NCBI GenBank assembly: GCA_963575745.1
Contig: CAUYUJ010022530.1
Location: 52,308 to 116,307 of the forward strand
Length of the DNA: 64,000 nt
Direction of reading: 5' to 3'
From: Prorocentrum cordatum
Lineage: Eukaryota > Sar > Dinophyceae > Prorocentrales > Prorocentraceae
Below the pieces are notes generated by a model that worked only from the letters and a program-made list of their open reading frames with translations, did no database searches and was not told the DNA's origin. Position 1 is the stretch's first letter, and each line of letters begins with the position of its first letter. Below are positions 19,772-28,917 of the stretch, in pieces. Both the position numbers and the translations under genes were made by a program.

Positions 19772-22700
19772 ATGGTGGTCGCCCGGGAGCTGCTGCCCTG
19801 CCCGGTGCCCGGCCCTGGTCGCGACTCGGCCAGCCGGGGGTGCCGGGCGGTGCGTTCACGAGCGCGGCAGGGGCAGTACGCCGCGGAGTGGCTCTCAGAG
19901 GCTTTGCACGCAGTGAATTCGCTGTACGGGCATGGGGCTCCTCGTCGGGATCTTCAGGCTTCGTGCGCCCAGCTCGCTGGCATCGACCACGTCCGCGAGA
20001 TCATTCAGGAGGCCGGGCCTCCACCTTTTTCAGGAGCGGCAGCCCATGCTGAGCTGTGCTCTCACTTGCCGGGATATGCAGAAGACACCGTGCGCCGAGC
20101 CTCCTACTCCGAGGGGCTGGTCTCCCTGCCGACCGCTGGCGGGCAGTGCGTTGGCGCTGACTGCTTGACAGGTCGTGCCCGCGAGTTGTGGGTAGGATGG
20201 CAGAAGCATCTTCTTCGCGAAGGAGGGCCGCCCGATGGTCCTCGTCTTCGCCCTTTCTCCGACCCGAAATTAGTGCATTGCATGAAGACCTACTCTCGAT
20301 TTGTTGGTGAGTTGCTGAGCCGAGGCCTGATCGACCTCGGCGAGCGGACCGAGAGCACGGTGGGCATCTTCTTCGTTTTCAAGAGCGACAAGCGGTCCCT
20401 CCGCATGATCGCGGACACGCGGGTGGCGAACATGCGGTTCCGGCCCCCGGCATATTCGGAGCTGCCGACGGCTGGGGCTTGGAGCAGCTTGGCCGTGCCA
20501 GAAGGCGAGTCCCTCCACTTAGCCCAGATGGACGTGGATAACGCGTTCTACAGGATCGCCACGCCGCCTGGGCTACGCGACCATTTCGTGCTCCCCGCGG
20601 TTGACCTCGAGGTGCTCCGGGCCGAGAGGCCCGACCTGGCGGGGCAGCTGCCCGCCTGGCGGAAGGCGTCGCCTCGGCTGGTGGTCCTCGCAATGGGCTG
20701 GAACTGGAGCCTCTTCTTCTGCCAGCAGATGGTGGAGACGCAGGTGCTCCGCAGCGGCCTGGCCTGGGAACGGCTGGCGCGGGACCGACACCCCACTCCT
20801 GCTCTCGAGGAGGGGCCTGCCGCGGCCGTCTACGTCGACGGTGCTGCCGTGGTCGGGCTCGACTACGCCGAGACCCTGGAGACGGGGCAGCGGGTGCGCG
20901 ACTCGCTGGACGCTGCGGGCCTGACCTGCAAGGGGCTCGAGGGGCCCAGTGCAGAGGCAACGTTCACCGGCCTGGTGTTTGACGAGGCGAAGGGCCGCGT
21001 TGGGCTCAGTCGCCGGCGCATGTGGCGCATCCGGCTGAGCCTGCTGCACGTCGCGGACCGCGGCTCGGCGACCGGCGACGAGGTGCGGGTGCTCCTCGGC
21101 CACTTCACGTGGGGCGCGCTGGTGCGTCGCGAGCTGCTGTCGATCTTCTCGGCGGCCTACCGGTTCGCGACCTGGGCCGGTGGGCGGCGGCGCCGCCTGT
21201 GGAGCGCCGTGGAGGCCGAGCTTCGCATCGCCGCAGCGCTCGTCGTGTTCGGCTACGTGGACTGCCGCCGCCGGCCAGACCCCGTGGTGCTGGCGACCGA
21301 CGCCTGCGGGGCCACGGACGCCGATGCTGGCGGGTTCGGCGTGGTGAGCCGCGCCTGGGACCCGCGTGACGTCGGCCGTGCCTGTGCGCAGGCCGAGCGG
21401 TGGCGCTACCGCGTCTCCGAGGCAGTCTCAGCTCGGGCGCACGCTCTCGGGCTGTCGGAGTGCCCGCCTGCCGCCTCTCTATCGTGTGCTGGTAAAAGTT
21501 CGTGTCCGCCTTCGGGTACGCCTCTTGCGAGGACTCCGCCGCCTGCCTCGGACTTCGACCGGGCGTTCGGGGACATGTACTCGGGGACCGTCTCGTTCGA
21601 GCAGATCACATCAGAGCACGTCGGCAGTTTCGAATCGTGGCAGCTCCGGGTCAAGGGCAGGTTCAACCGAGCCGAGAACATCATCCGTCTCGAGGGGCAC
21701 GGGCTCGTGATCGGCATTCGGCACCATCTTCGAGCCGTCTCGCGGCGGGGGCGCAAGCTGCTCATGTTGTGCGACAACCTGGGCCTCGTCTTGGCCCTGG
21801 GGAAGGGCCGGGCGGCCGCTCCCATCGTGAACAGGACGTGCCGCGAGGCCGCCGCGTTAAGCATCCTTGGGGACATGTCGGTGACCGTCCGGTGGGTCCC
21901 CTCGGAGCTCAATCCCGCCGACCGTCCGTCTCGCATGGCCGGCGCCTCGGCTCGAGACCCGCGCGCCGACCCTCGGAGCGCCAGCTTCGACCCCGCGGCG
22001 GCGCCGCCCTGCGACGCGGCCGCCGCCTTGCACGCGGCGGTCGACGAGGCGCTCCTGGGCGGCGAGCTCGACTGGCTGGGGCGGCCACAGGCAGGCGTTG
22101 CGGGGCTTGGCGACGCCCTCCTGGACGACCCGCTGCCCGGCGGTGCTGCCCGCCTGCATGCTGAAGCGGCGCCCGGTGGCGACGCCCTTGACGAGCGCTC
22201 CGCCCGCGGAGAGCTCGCGACCTGGGGTGGCTTGCCGGCTTCCGAGGACAGCAGCAGTTCGAGTTCCGACGCCGGCTCCGATTGCGGCGAGACCGTCGGC
22301 CCCAGCACCCCCCGCGGGGACGGGCCGGGGCGCCCCGGCGAGCCGGCGCCTGATTCGGGTGGCGCTGCCTGCGCTGGGCGGGCGGCTGTCGGCGCCGCAG
22401 GCGAGGGTGGTCGAGAGGATCGGCCGGCGGGCTGCCCGCCGCCGCTCGGCTGCGGCGTCTGCGCCGCCGGTGCTGCTGCCGGGCGGCAGCCGGCCGCTGG
22501 GCTTCCTGGAGAGCAGGCGCGTGACGGAGAAGAGCCGCGACACGCTCTGCCGCGAGGTCGGGGCGTTCAGGGAGTGGTGCCGGGCGCATCGCAAGGACGT
22601 GAGCTCCCGGACGATGCTCGACGAGGCGCTCGTGGAGTACCTGGACTGCCTCTACTTCGACGGCTACAACCACGAGAGGGGCGACAAGCTGCTGTCAGGC

Positions 22701-24325
22701 CTGGCGTTCGAGGAGCCGATGTTCAGGCGCGGCGGGGTGGAGGACCTGGCGCGGGCCCGCGCTGCCCTCCAGGGCTTCCGCCGCCTGGCACCTGGACAGG
22801 CAAGGATGCCGCTGCCGCGGCCCGAGTTCGGCGCGCTGCTGGGGGCGGGGATCGTGGCGCTGGGCCTGGACTTCGGGATCAGCCTGGCGATCGCGTGGGA
22901 CGGAGGGCTGCGGCTGCCGAGCGACATCATGAGCCTGCAGGGGCGGTCGCTCATCCCTCCGCCGCCGCACTCGGGAGTCACGAACTGGGGCCTGCTGCTG
23001 TACCCGGCCGAGGCCGAGGCAAGGAGCAAGTCGGGGCACAAGGACGAGGGGCTGCTGCTCGACGGCGCTTTCACGAAGGGCATCGAGGCGCAGCTCTGGC
23101 GGCTGAAGAGGGCGGCGGGCGAGACCGGCTGCCTGTGGAGCTTCACCGCCGCGGAGTTCAGGGCGGGCTTCAAGCGGGCTGCCGCCATGATAGGGCGGCC
23201 GTCCCTTCACCCGTATCAGGTGCGGCACGGCGCGGCCAGCGACGACGCGCTGTATCGCAGGCGGACCCTCACCGAGATCCAGGAGCGCTTGCGACACTCC
23301 CATCCCAAGAGCACGCTGAGATACAAGAAGCACACCCGGTACCTCGCCGAGCTCGGCAAGGTGCCGCCGCGCGTGAGGGCGTACGGCGAGGCGGTGGAGG
23401 CGCAGATTGCGGCGGTCCTGAGCGGGCGCCTGGTGCTGCTGCCTCCGCCCGACCTGGCCGCAACGACGCGCTGAAGGCCGGCCGCCTGCGGCGCCTGGGC
23501 GACACGCTCGTGCGGAACAGGCAGCTGGCTGCAGGCGCGGTGCGGGCCGGGCTGAGTGACGCCCTTCGCCGTGAGCTAGGCGGCGTCGCCGCGTGCTATC
23601 TCGACCTTTTTGCAGGCTCGGGCGGTGTCGCCCGCGCGCTCAGGAGGCTTCACTGCGTTAGCCTCGAGATGGATCTTCGGCAGTCTGAGTTTTTCGACCT
23701 GGCCTCCAAAGTGGTTGGCCAGACCATCGTCGGCTGGATCTCCAGCCGCCTCGTCCTTGCAGTGTTCGCCGCGTTCCCGTGCTCGACCTGGTCCCAGGCA
23801 GCGCACAACTATTATAGAAACCCCCGCAATATTTATGGCCACCCGCACCTTGAAGGCGAGGCGTTGGAGCGCCTCCTGATAGGCAATGCGACGTTGGTCG
23901 TCACTCAGATGATAATTCGCGCTTGCATACACCATGGCGTGCCCATCATATGTGAGAACCCGCTCAGCAGTTATGCCTGGCAGGAGCCGGTCATGCGCCA
24001 TCTGTCGCTGAATTCTCGTTGCCGCGATGCCGTGTTCGACATGTGCCAATTCGGGACCGCCTGGCGGAAGCCCACGCGACTTCGCGCGTGGAACTGTGTT
24101 CTTCCCCCGTCGGCCTTGTGTGCGCGCTGCAGCAGCGCGCGCGGCATCTGTTCTGTGACCGGCCAGCCCCACCGTGTGCTGCAGGGCCCCGGGCCCAAAG
24201 GCATCAGGTGGAGCCGCATCGCTGAAGAATACCCCAGTAGATTGTGTAGTCACATCGCGCGTTGGCTGTTGCAGAGCGTTGAAAGCATCAGGGAGCTCCG
24301 AATTCGTCGTCTTGCCGATTGCTGA
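19772..24325 (+). CDS. RT-RNase H-methyltransferase-like polyprotein
   Basis: 1517 residues in the same frame as gag, separated from it by TAG CCC. Reverse transcriptase lies at about 170-430: motif A QMDVDNAFYRI (D254), motif C YVDG at 354-357, where most RTs have YxDD, then TFTGLVFDEAKGRV. RNase H lies at about 480-715: ATDACG (D510), LCDNLG (D668), and WVPSELNPADRPSR from W708, the form usual in DIRS-order elements. About 730-1230 is Gly/Ala/Arg-rich; most of it is the tyrosine recombinase gene read in the wrong frame. From about 1240 sense resumes as a methyltransferase-like domain: DLFAGSGGVARAL from D1278 (SAM-site-like), FPCSTWSQ (P1336), CENPLSSYAW (E1395), and DMCQFGTAWRKPTRL. RT-RH drives reverse transcription of the element; the role of the methyltransferase-like domain is unknown. 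Confidence 0.85.
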   Translation: MVVARELLPCPVPGPGRDSASRGCRAVRSRARQGQYAAEWLSEALHAVNSLYGHGAPRRDLQASCAQLAGIDHVREIIQEAGPPPFSGAAAHAELCSHLPGYAEDTVRRASYSEGLVSLPTAGGQCVGADCLTGRARELWVGWQKHLLREGGPPDGPRLRPFSDPKLVHCMKTYSRFVGELLSRGLIDLGERTESTVGIFFVFKSDKRSLRMIADTRVANMRFRPPAYSELPTAGAWSSLAVPEGESLHLAQMDVDNAFYRIATPPGLRDHFVLPAVDLEVLRAERPDLAGQLPAWRKASPRLVVLAMGWNWSLFFCQQMVETQVLRSGLAWERLARDRHPTPALEEGPAAAVYVDGAAVVGLDYAETLETGQRVRDSLDAAGLTCKGLEGPSAEATFTGLVFDEAKGRVGLSRRRMWRIRLSLLHVADRGSATGDEVRVLLGHFTWGALVRRELLSIFSAAYRFATWAGGRRRRLWSAVEAELRIAAALVVFGYVDCRRRPDPVVLATDACGATDADAGGFGVVSRAWDPRDVGRACAQAERWRYRVSEAVSARAHALGLSECPPAASLSCAGKSSCPPSGTPLARTPPPASDFDRAFGDMYSGTVSFEQITSEHVGSFESWQLRVKGRFNRAENIIRLEGHGLVIGIRHHLRAVSRRGRKLLMLCDNLGLVLALGKGRAAAPIVNRTCREAAALSILGDMSVTVRWVPSELNPADRPSRMAGASARDPRADPRSASFDPAAAPPCDAAAALHAAVDEALLGGELDWLGRPQAGVAGLGDALLDDPLPGGAARLHAEAAPGGDALDERSARGELATWGGLPASEDSSSSSSDAGSDCGETVGPSTPRGDGPGRPGEPAPDSGGAACAGRAAVGAAGEGGREDRPAGCPPPLGCGVCAAGAAAGRQPAAGLPGEQARDGEEPRHALPRGRGVQGVVPGASQGRELPDDARRGARGVPGLPLLRRLQPREGRQAAVRPGVRGADVQARRGGGPGAGPRCPPGLPPPGTWTGKDAAAAARVRRAAGGGDRGAGPGLRDQPGDRVGRRAAAAERHHEPAGAVAHPSAAALGSHELGPAAVPGRGRGKEQVGAQGRGAAARRRFHEGHRGAALAAEEGGGRDRLPVELHRRGVQGGLQAGCRHDRAAVPSPVSGAARRGQRRRAVSQADPHRDPGALATLPSQEHAEIQEAHPVPRRARQGAAAREGVRRGGGGADCGGPERAPGAAASARPGRNDALKAGRLRRLGDTLVRNRQLAAGAVRAGLSDALRRELGGVAACYLDLFAGSGGVARALRRLHCVSLEMDLRQSEFFDLASKVVGQTIVGWISSRLVLAVFAAFPCSTWSQAAHNYYRNPRNIYGHPHLEGEALERLLIGNATLVVTQMIIRACIHHGVPIICENPLSSYAWQEPVMRHLSLNSRCRDAVFDMCQFGTAWRKPTRLRAWNCVLPPSALCARCSSARGICSVTGQPHRVLQGPGPKGIRWSRIAEEYPSRLCSHIARWLLQSVESIRELRIRRLADC
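22098..23474 (+). CDS. Tyrosine recombinase nested within the pol frame
   Basis: 458 codons, +1 relative to pol. The first 80-90 codons are a Pro/Arg-rich reading of the pol spacer, so the true protein probably begins near 22350, by frameshift, reinitiation or splicing. The N-terminal SAM-like domain is SRDTLCREVGAFREWC to GFRRLAPGQ. Catalytic domain: Arg box LRLPSDIM (R272), then SGHKDEG, then PYQVRHGAAS (R376; Tyr replaces the usual first His of HxxR), then LRHSHPKSTLRYKKH with nucleophile Y409. It would integrate the circular cDNA, which suits the absence of an integrase or endonuclease in pol. The ORF ends TGA at 23472; pol then resumes as the methyltransferase-like domain. Confidence 0.85.
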   Translation: MRGLATPSWTTRCPAVLPACMLKRRPVATPLTSAPPAESSRPGVACRLPRTAAVRVPTPAPIAARPSAPAPPAGTGRGAPASRRLIRVALPALGGRLSAPQARVVERIGRRAARRRSAAASAPPVLLPGGSRPLGFLESRRVTEKSRDTLCREVGAFREWCRAHRKDVSSRTMLDEALVEYLDCLYFDGYNHERGDKLLSGLAFEEPMFRRGGVEDLARARAALQGFRRLAPGQARMPLPRPEFGALLGAGIVALGLDFGISLAIAWDGGLRLPSDIMSLQGRSLIPPPPHSGVTNWGLLLYPAEAEARSKSGHKDEGLLLDGAFTKGIEAQLWRLKRAAGETGCLWSFTAAEFRAGFKRAAAMIGRPSLHPYQVRHGAASDDALYRRRTLTEIQERLRHSHPKSTLRYKKHTRYLAELGKVPPRVRAYGEAVEAQIAAVLSGRLVLLPPPDLAATTR

Positions 24326-24351
24326 AGCATGCGGCCTCCAGGGCACAGAAT

Positions 24352-24444
24352 GGGATCGGGCGGAGCGTGGCTCCGGGCCGCTTGCAAGCTGGAAGCCGCT
24401 CGATCGAACAAACCTGCCTCTGGCCGTGGAAAAAGGGACCGGCA
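24352..24444 (+). repeat. B1 split repeat
   Basis: 93 bp from GGGATCGGGCGGAGCG to AAAAAGGGACCGGCA, starting 26 bases after the pol stop codon and running directly into A2. Repeated at 24667-24759 and, lacking its first part, at about 24878-24955. Confidence 0.92.
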
Positions 24445-24549
24445 TGTCTAGCTCTGTGAACGTGATTGCCTGTCCAAATCGCTCGGCCGCTGCTCGGCTG
24501 GAACCGCTTACACGTCCGTTCCATTGCCGTGCTCGGCCCAAGCCTTTCA
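24445..24549 (+). repeat. A2 split repeat
   Basis: Same 105 bp as A1. The B1-A2 junction (CCGGCATGTCTAGC) recurs at B2-A3, as expected if it is the recombination or circle junction. It is followed by about 65 bases of unrelated pyrimidine-rich sequence before the next B copy. Confidence 0.92.
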
Positions 24550-24614
24550 CCTCCCTGTCCCCTCCTGCCTCCCTTCTCTCTCTGGTCCAATTGCAGCTAA
24601 TTTTTGTGTTTGAA

Positions 24615-24955
24615 AGGGCGGAGCGTGGCTCCGGGCCGCTTGCAAGCTGGAAGCCGCTCGATCGAAGGGATCGGGCGGAGCGTGGCTCCGGGCCGCTTGC
24701 AAGCTGGAAGCCGCTCGATCGAACAAACCTGCCTCTGGCCGTGGAAAAAGGGACCGGCATGTCTAGCTCTGTGAACGTGATTGCCTGTCCAAATCGCTCG
24801 GCCGCTGCTCGGCTGGAACCGCTTACACGTCCGTTCCATTGCCGTGCTCGGCCCAAGCCTTTCACGTGGCTCAAGCCTTGGCTCCGGGCCGCTTGCAAGC
24901 TGGAAGCCGCTCGATCGAACAAACCTGCCTCTGGCCGTGGAAAAAGGGACCGGCA
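24615..24955 (+). repeat. Partial B, B2, A3, B3 terminal array
   Basis: 24615-24666 is the first half of B. 24667-24759 is B2, 24760-24864 is A3, and about 24878-24955 is B3, ending GGGACCGGCA before a (CTC)n run. One more B-A unit is present than the minimal A1...B1A2B2 plan needs, suggesting tandem insertion, recombination or slippage at the 3' end. Confidence 0.88.
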
Positions 24956-25289
24956 CTCCTCCTCCTCCTCCTCCTCCTCCTACTCCTACTCATCCGTCAC
25001 TGTATCCCTCGTCGTGCGTGTCGGCGCTACAGCGCACGTGCGCATCTCAGCGTGCACCGCATAATGGTCTACTGAATCAATCCCAGTGGTTCTCGGACGG
25101 CCAATTCTGCTGGATCCTTTTGGACGCTGATGTGACGATTTATGATGATGCGGGAGGACTTGGGAGGACTCATTGAACCCAGCAGTGTTCCTTTTTCCAA
25201 GTAGGATGCCTTTCCGAGTATCATATGAAAAACATTGTGGATTCCACACGCGCTCCATTTGGTCATAAGGATGTGTTGTAACATTCTAT

Positions 25290-25715
25290 ATGCAATACTG
25301 GTGCTCTGTTGCACGTGGTTGCTATGGTGCACACGGGCGCCGTGGCGTACACAGGCGTTGTGGTGAACGTAGGCATTGTGGCGTACCCTGGTGTTGTGTT
25401 GCACTCGTCTGTTGTGGTGTACGCGGGCGTTTTGGTGTGCACAGGCGCTGCGGTGCACGCGGGCACTGTGGTGCACACTGGCGCTGTTTTGCATGCGGCT
25501 GTTGTGGTGTACATAGGCGGTGTGGTGTACACGGGCGCTGTGGTGCACGCGGGCGCCTGTGGTGTACACAGACCCCGTGGCGCAGATCGCCACCTACATG
25601 CTGCTGCTACCCGTCCCCTGTCATTCCTAGGCGATCCCAGAGGACGCTGGCGCAAAACGTGACGTCATGGGGCCCCACCTGCCCTCCAGGTGACGGCCGT
25701 CATCGCCCCGGGGAA
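25290..25715 (-). repeat. 18-bp minisatellite module, right (inverted) copy
   Basis: Read on the minus strand it repeats the 17570-17965 module: ACGTCACGTTTTGCGCCAGC, GATCGCCTAGGAATGAC, AGCAGCATGTAGGTGGCGATC, then 18-bp GTACACCACAGCGCC-type repeats down to about 25290. Minus-strand frames encode VHHSAR-like hexapeptides and are not genes. Confidence 0.85.
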
Positions 25716-26880
25716 TAACAGCAGGGTCCGCTTCAAACGGCATTCAAACAACAGTCAACACACAACTCAACGAAAACTCGAGCAACGTCCCACCAAAAGT
25801 CCAACAAAACCCGAAAACAATTCGAACACAGTTTAAACAACGATCCAACACAGCTCGAACAAAATTCTTCACGCTTCGCGTATCCCCACCAGTCGCCCTC
25901 GACGACTGCTGAGGGTTGCCGACGACGTGCACTGTGGCTCTGGCCTAATACCTTTGGGTCACCTCCTGGGGATGAGGTGCTTCCCTCTCTGCACTGCGTG
26001 CTGGCGCTGTGCTCGCCTGGGATGGCGGGGGCTTTCGGCCAGAGGCATCTTTGCAGGCCCGGCCTTTCCACGTACTGGCCGTTGCTATTCGGCGCCGTCG
26101 CCCTGGAGTACGACTTCCAGTTCATGTGGCGCATCTTGTGGCAGGTCCGTGCCTCCTCCTGCCGACGTATCCCCCCCGGCGTTGCCGACCGTTGCATCCT
26201 CCTCTGGGAGAGGTTCCCGCTCGCTGTCTCCATCGACATCCTGCCCTTCTGCGCTGGTTTGGTGGTGCACTCCTACCTGCAGTTCCCCCCTGGCGGGACA
26301 GTGGGCACTGTGTCGTGGTTTGCGCGACGTGCATCCTTGTAGTTAAGAATGGCGGTTGCTCCTCAGGAGTCACGAGGTGTCCACCTGCGATTGGACCTGA
26401 GTCGGCTCGCCGGCGAGCACCTGGTGCTCCGTGAGTGAGGCCACCTGCTTTTCCCCGTCCTCTTTCGTCCCTCCGTGGCCTCGCTCTTCCCCCCCCTCCG
26501 TCTTCCGTCGCCGTGCTCGGCGCCTGGCTTCCTTGTGCTGGCGCAACGTCGCCACGTGGGCTGCCCGTTTGCCTGTTTTCCCCAATTTGTTCTGCATGTT
26601 GCACGAATTATCTGGCTCTGTGCCCCAGTCAGCCTGATTGACACGCCCTCTGGACTCTTCCTTGCGGGCCGCATATCAAAAAGTACCCCCACCGGTTGAG
26701 GTTTGCTCGTAGCCCGAGCTGACTTGTGACGCTGCTGGCGCCTTCGCCTGCGGCTGCGACGGACATATCCCAACCAGCCCATCCAGAAGCCCTGCCCACG
26801 AGAGTTGACGGGAAAAAGGGACGACGGGACACATCTAGGGAAACAAAGCGAGCAACCAGGATGGACCGAGAGATCTCTGG
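25716..26880. other. Intergenic, one possible ORF at 25977-26342
   Basis: 25735-25870 is a diverged AACTCGAACA-type array. The plus-strand frame 25977-26342 (121 codons) has two hydrophobic stretches (WPLLFGAVALEYDFQFMW and SIDILPFCAGLVV) and an even composition, unlike its neighbours. I recognise no family and it may be chance. The remainder shows nothing. Confidence 0.35.
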
Positions 26881-27600
26881 GAGCAAGGGGGTGGCCCTGG
26901 AAGGCCTCTTCGGGCCATCCCTGGGGGCCCCGTAGGGACGAGGGGGAGAGGATGAAGAGGTGGAGGAGGTGGAGGGATCCAACTGGCCACGCTGCAGGAG
27001 GTGGAGGGATCCAAAGAGTGTGAGACCTGGTGTTGCTGCTGCTGCTGGTGCTGCTGATGTTGTTGCTGCCTCTGCTGGTGCTGCGGTTGGTGCCCTGGAA
27101 GGCCTGCCGGGGCCATCTAGGAGAGCATCGATCAAAAGATGGGGGGTCTTCGATTTCGGCCAGGGAGGAGCCCTCACAATCCCTTCTTCGAGCTCTCCTG
27201 GGGCTATTGGGGAGGGTATTGGAGCTCTCTTGGGTTTTTTAAAGGGGTCTTGGGGCCCTCTTGGGGCTCGCTTAGGGCCCTCTTGGGAGCTCTGGAAGGC
27301 CTCTTGGGGCCATCTTGAAGGCCATCGATCAACGTTCAGCCCCCCCCCACCCCACCCCACCTCCCCAAAGAGGCCATATTGGGGCCACAACCTTAGTAGA
27401 ACCAGTGATATTGGCGCTCAGAGGGCTGGTGGGATAACGTTCAGCCCCGCCCTCCCCCAAAGAGGCCAACATGGGGCCATCACCTGAGTAAAACCATTGA
27501 TTTCGGCGCCCACAGGGCTGGTGGGCCAACGTTCAGCTCCCCCCAAAGAGGCCACCATGGAGCCAAAACCGTGGTAAAACCAATGATGTTGGTTTCCTCG
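26880..27600. repeat. CTTGGGGCC-type degenerate repeats and a roughly 100-bp triplication
   Basis: 26880-27310 carries many short variants of CTTGGGGCCATC/CTCTTGGGG, as at 9.17-9.25 and 41.3-41.85 kb. At 27331, 27436 and 27529 a unit restarts (ACGTTCAGC...CAAAGAGGCCA...GGGCTGGTGGG), a tandem triplication with periods of about 104 and 94 bases. Confidence 0.7.
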
Positions 27601-27777
27601 CCGAGGCCGTTTTGGACGCCCTGGCACCTCGCGGCACCCCTTCAAAAAAGTCCAGCAGAGGGGTAAGGGGACGGGTAAACCCCTGTCCGTAGGGGAAGGT
27701 GGTTTTCTTGGAAGAGGGAAAAGGAATCTCGTTAGACCGCCTGCGCCCAGAGGGCTAGTGGGACGTCAACAAAGATC

Positions 27778-28530
27778 ATACACAGCTCAAACTGAGCTCA
27801 ACATGGTTTCTAAACAACACAATCCAACCAAGTTCGAACGAGTTCAAGCAAAGGTCACACAGGTCCTGGGCAAAGCTTCAACAAACTTAATCCAAGCTCG
27901 AGGATGCTCGGACAAAGCCCAAACAAAGTTCGAGCACACTTCAAATGACTGCTTAAACAAAGCTCACACAAGGCTCACACAAAGCTCAAACCGACGTGAG
28001 AACATATCTCAACCGAGTTTCAAGCAACGCCTACCCAGAGCTCGAACACCGCCCGAACAAAGCTTACACGCTCAGCTTAAGCAAGGCTCAAACAAAGCTC
28101 AAACGAAACTCAAGCAACACTCCAACACAGCTTCGTCAACGCTCCAGCAAAGCTCAACCAGAGCTTAAACCAAAACTCCGACAAAGCAAACACAGCCCAC
28201 ACAAGTCTCGTTCGAAGCTCAAACACACCTCAACCAAAGCTCGAACAAGTCTCAAACAAAGCTTTAGCAAAGCTCAACCACAGCCCAAACACAGGTCCAA
28301 CAAGTTTGAAACACAGCCCAAACAAGGCACAGGCAACGCTCACACAACGATCAAACAACGCTCAACCAATTTTGAAACACAGCTCAAACGCAGCCGGTAC
28401 AAAGCTCAAATCAAGCTCAAACAACGCTCTCACTAGGCTCAACCAGCGCTCCGACGAATCCTCAAGCAAGCTCCAGCCAAGTTCCAACAAAGCTCCAACA
28501 AAGTTCAAGCACAGCTCCAACAAAGCTCCA
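27778..28530 (+). repeat. AAGCTCAAACA degenerate array, copy 1
   Basis: Tandem 10-12 base units of the type AAAGCTCAAACA/AACAAAGCTC, heavily substituted. Frames through it give Q/K/S/N-rich peptides (QAQTKLKQ) that should not be read as proteins. Similar arrays lie at 31090-31737 and 32035-32530. Confidence 0.85.
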
Positions 28531-28745
28531 AGTGATTGTTTTTATAGATTCCGTTTATTTGTCGATCCCCGCGGGCTCTCGCACCCTTCGCCCTCCCCGC
28601 CCCATGGAGTTTCTCTTGCCTGTTTTTGACACCTGTTTCACGCAGGTGGAGTCCCTCCCCCATAGGACGGCCTGCTGCAACCAGTCGCATCAAGCAAAGG
28701 TCCGGAGCCAGATCCGCCCCTCCCTCTTCCCTTTCCCCCTATGTC
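28530..28745 (+). repeat. Unique module following the AAGCTC array, copy 1
   Basis: About 215 bases (TTTGTCGATCCCCGCGGGCT, GACACCTGTTTCACGCAGGT, CCATAGGACGGCCTGCTGC) repeated at 31738-31950 with few differences, in each case directly after an AAGCTC array. ACACCTGTTTCACGCAGGTG forms a short hairpin. Confidence 0.85.
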
Positions 28746-28917
28746 CAAACGCCGAATAATGATTATCCCGGCAAAGCAACCTAACAGCGATGTGTAGGAG
28801 CATATCTGGAAGCATTTCCCGTGAGATTCAGATGAGAATCCAGTTGTAGAATTCTGCTGTTCTCGCAGTCGAAGTCGCATTCGCGATGACAGTCGCAGTG
28901 TCAACGGCAGTCGCAGT

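Larger units (their letters stand above)
18079..24955 (+). mobile_element. Tyrosine-recombinase retrotransposon with split direct repeats
   Basis: A 6.9-kb element with A1 at 18079, coding region 18199-24325, then B1 (24352), A2 (24445), partial B (24615), B2 (24667), A3 (24760) and B3 (24878). A copies are 105 bp and B copies 93 bp, nearly identical within the window. The A1 - ORFs - B1 A2 B2 order is the split-direct-repeat layout of PAT/Ngaro-type elements of the DIRS order, here with an extra B2 A3 unit. Encoded domains are gag-like, RT, RNase H, tyrosine recombinase and a methyltransferase-like domain. DIRS-order elements replicate through RNA and integrate a circular cDNA with the recombinase. 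All ORFs are uninterrupted apart from one TAG between gag and pol, so the copy looks young. Confidence 0.9.

Noticed and set aside
22300-23470. Pol-frame residues 840-1230 as a novel Arg/Gly-rich domain
   Set aside because: The +1 frame over the same bases encodes a recognisable tyrosine recombinase, so the pol-frame sequence is most simply an out-of-frame reading.
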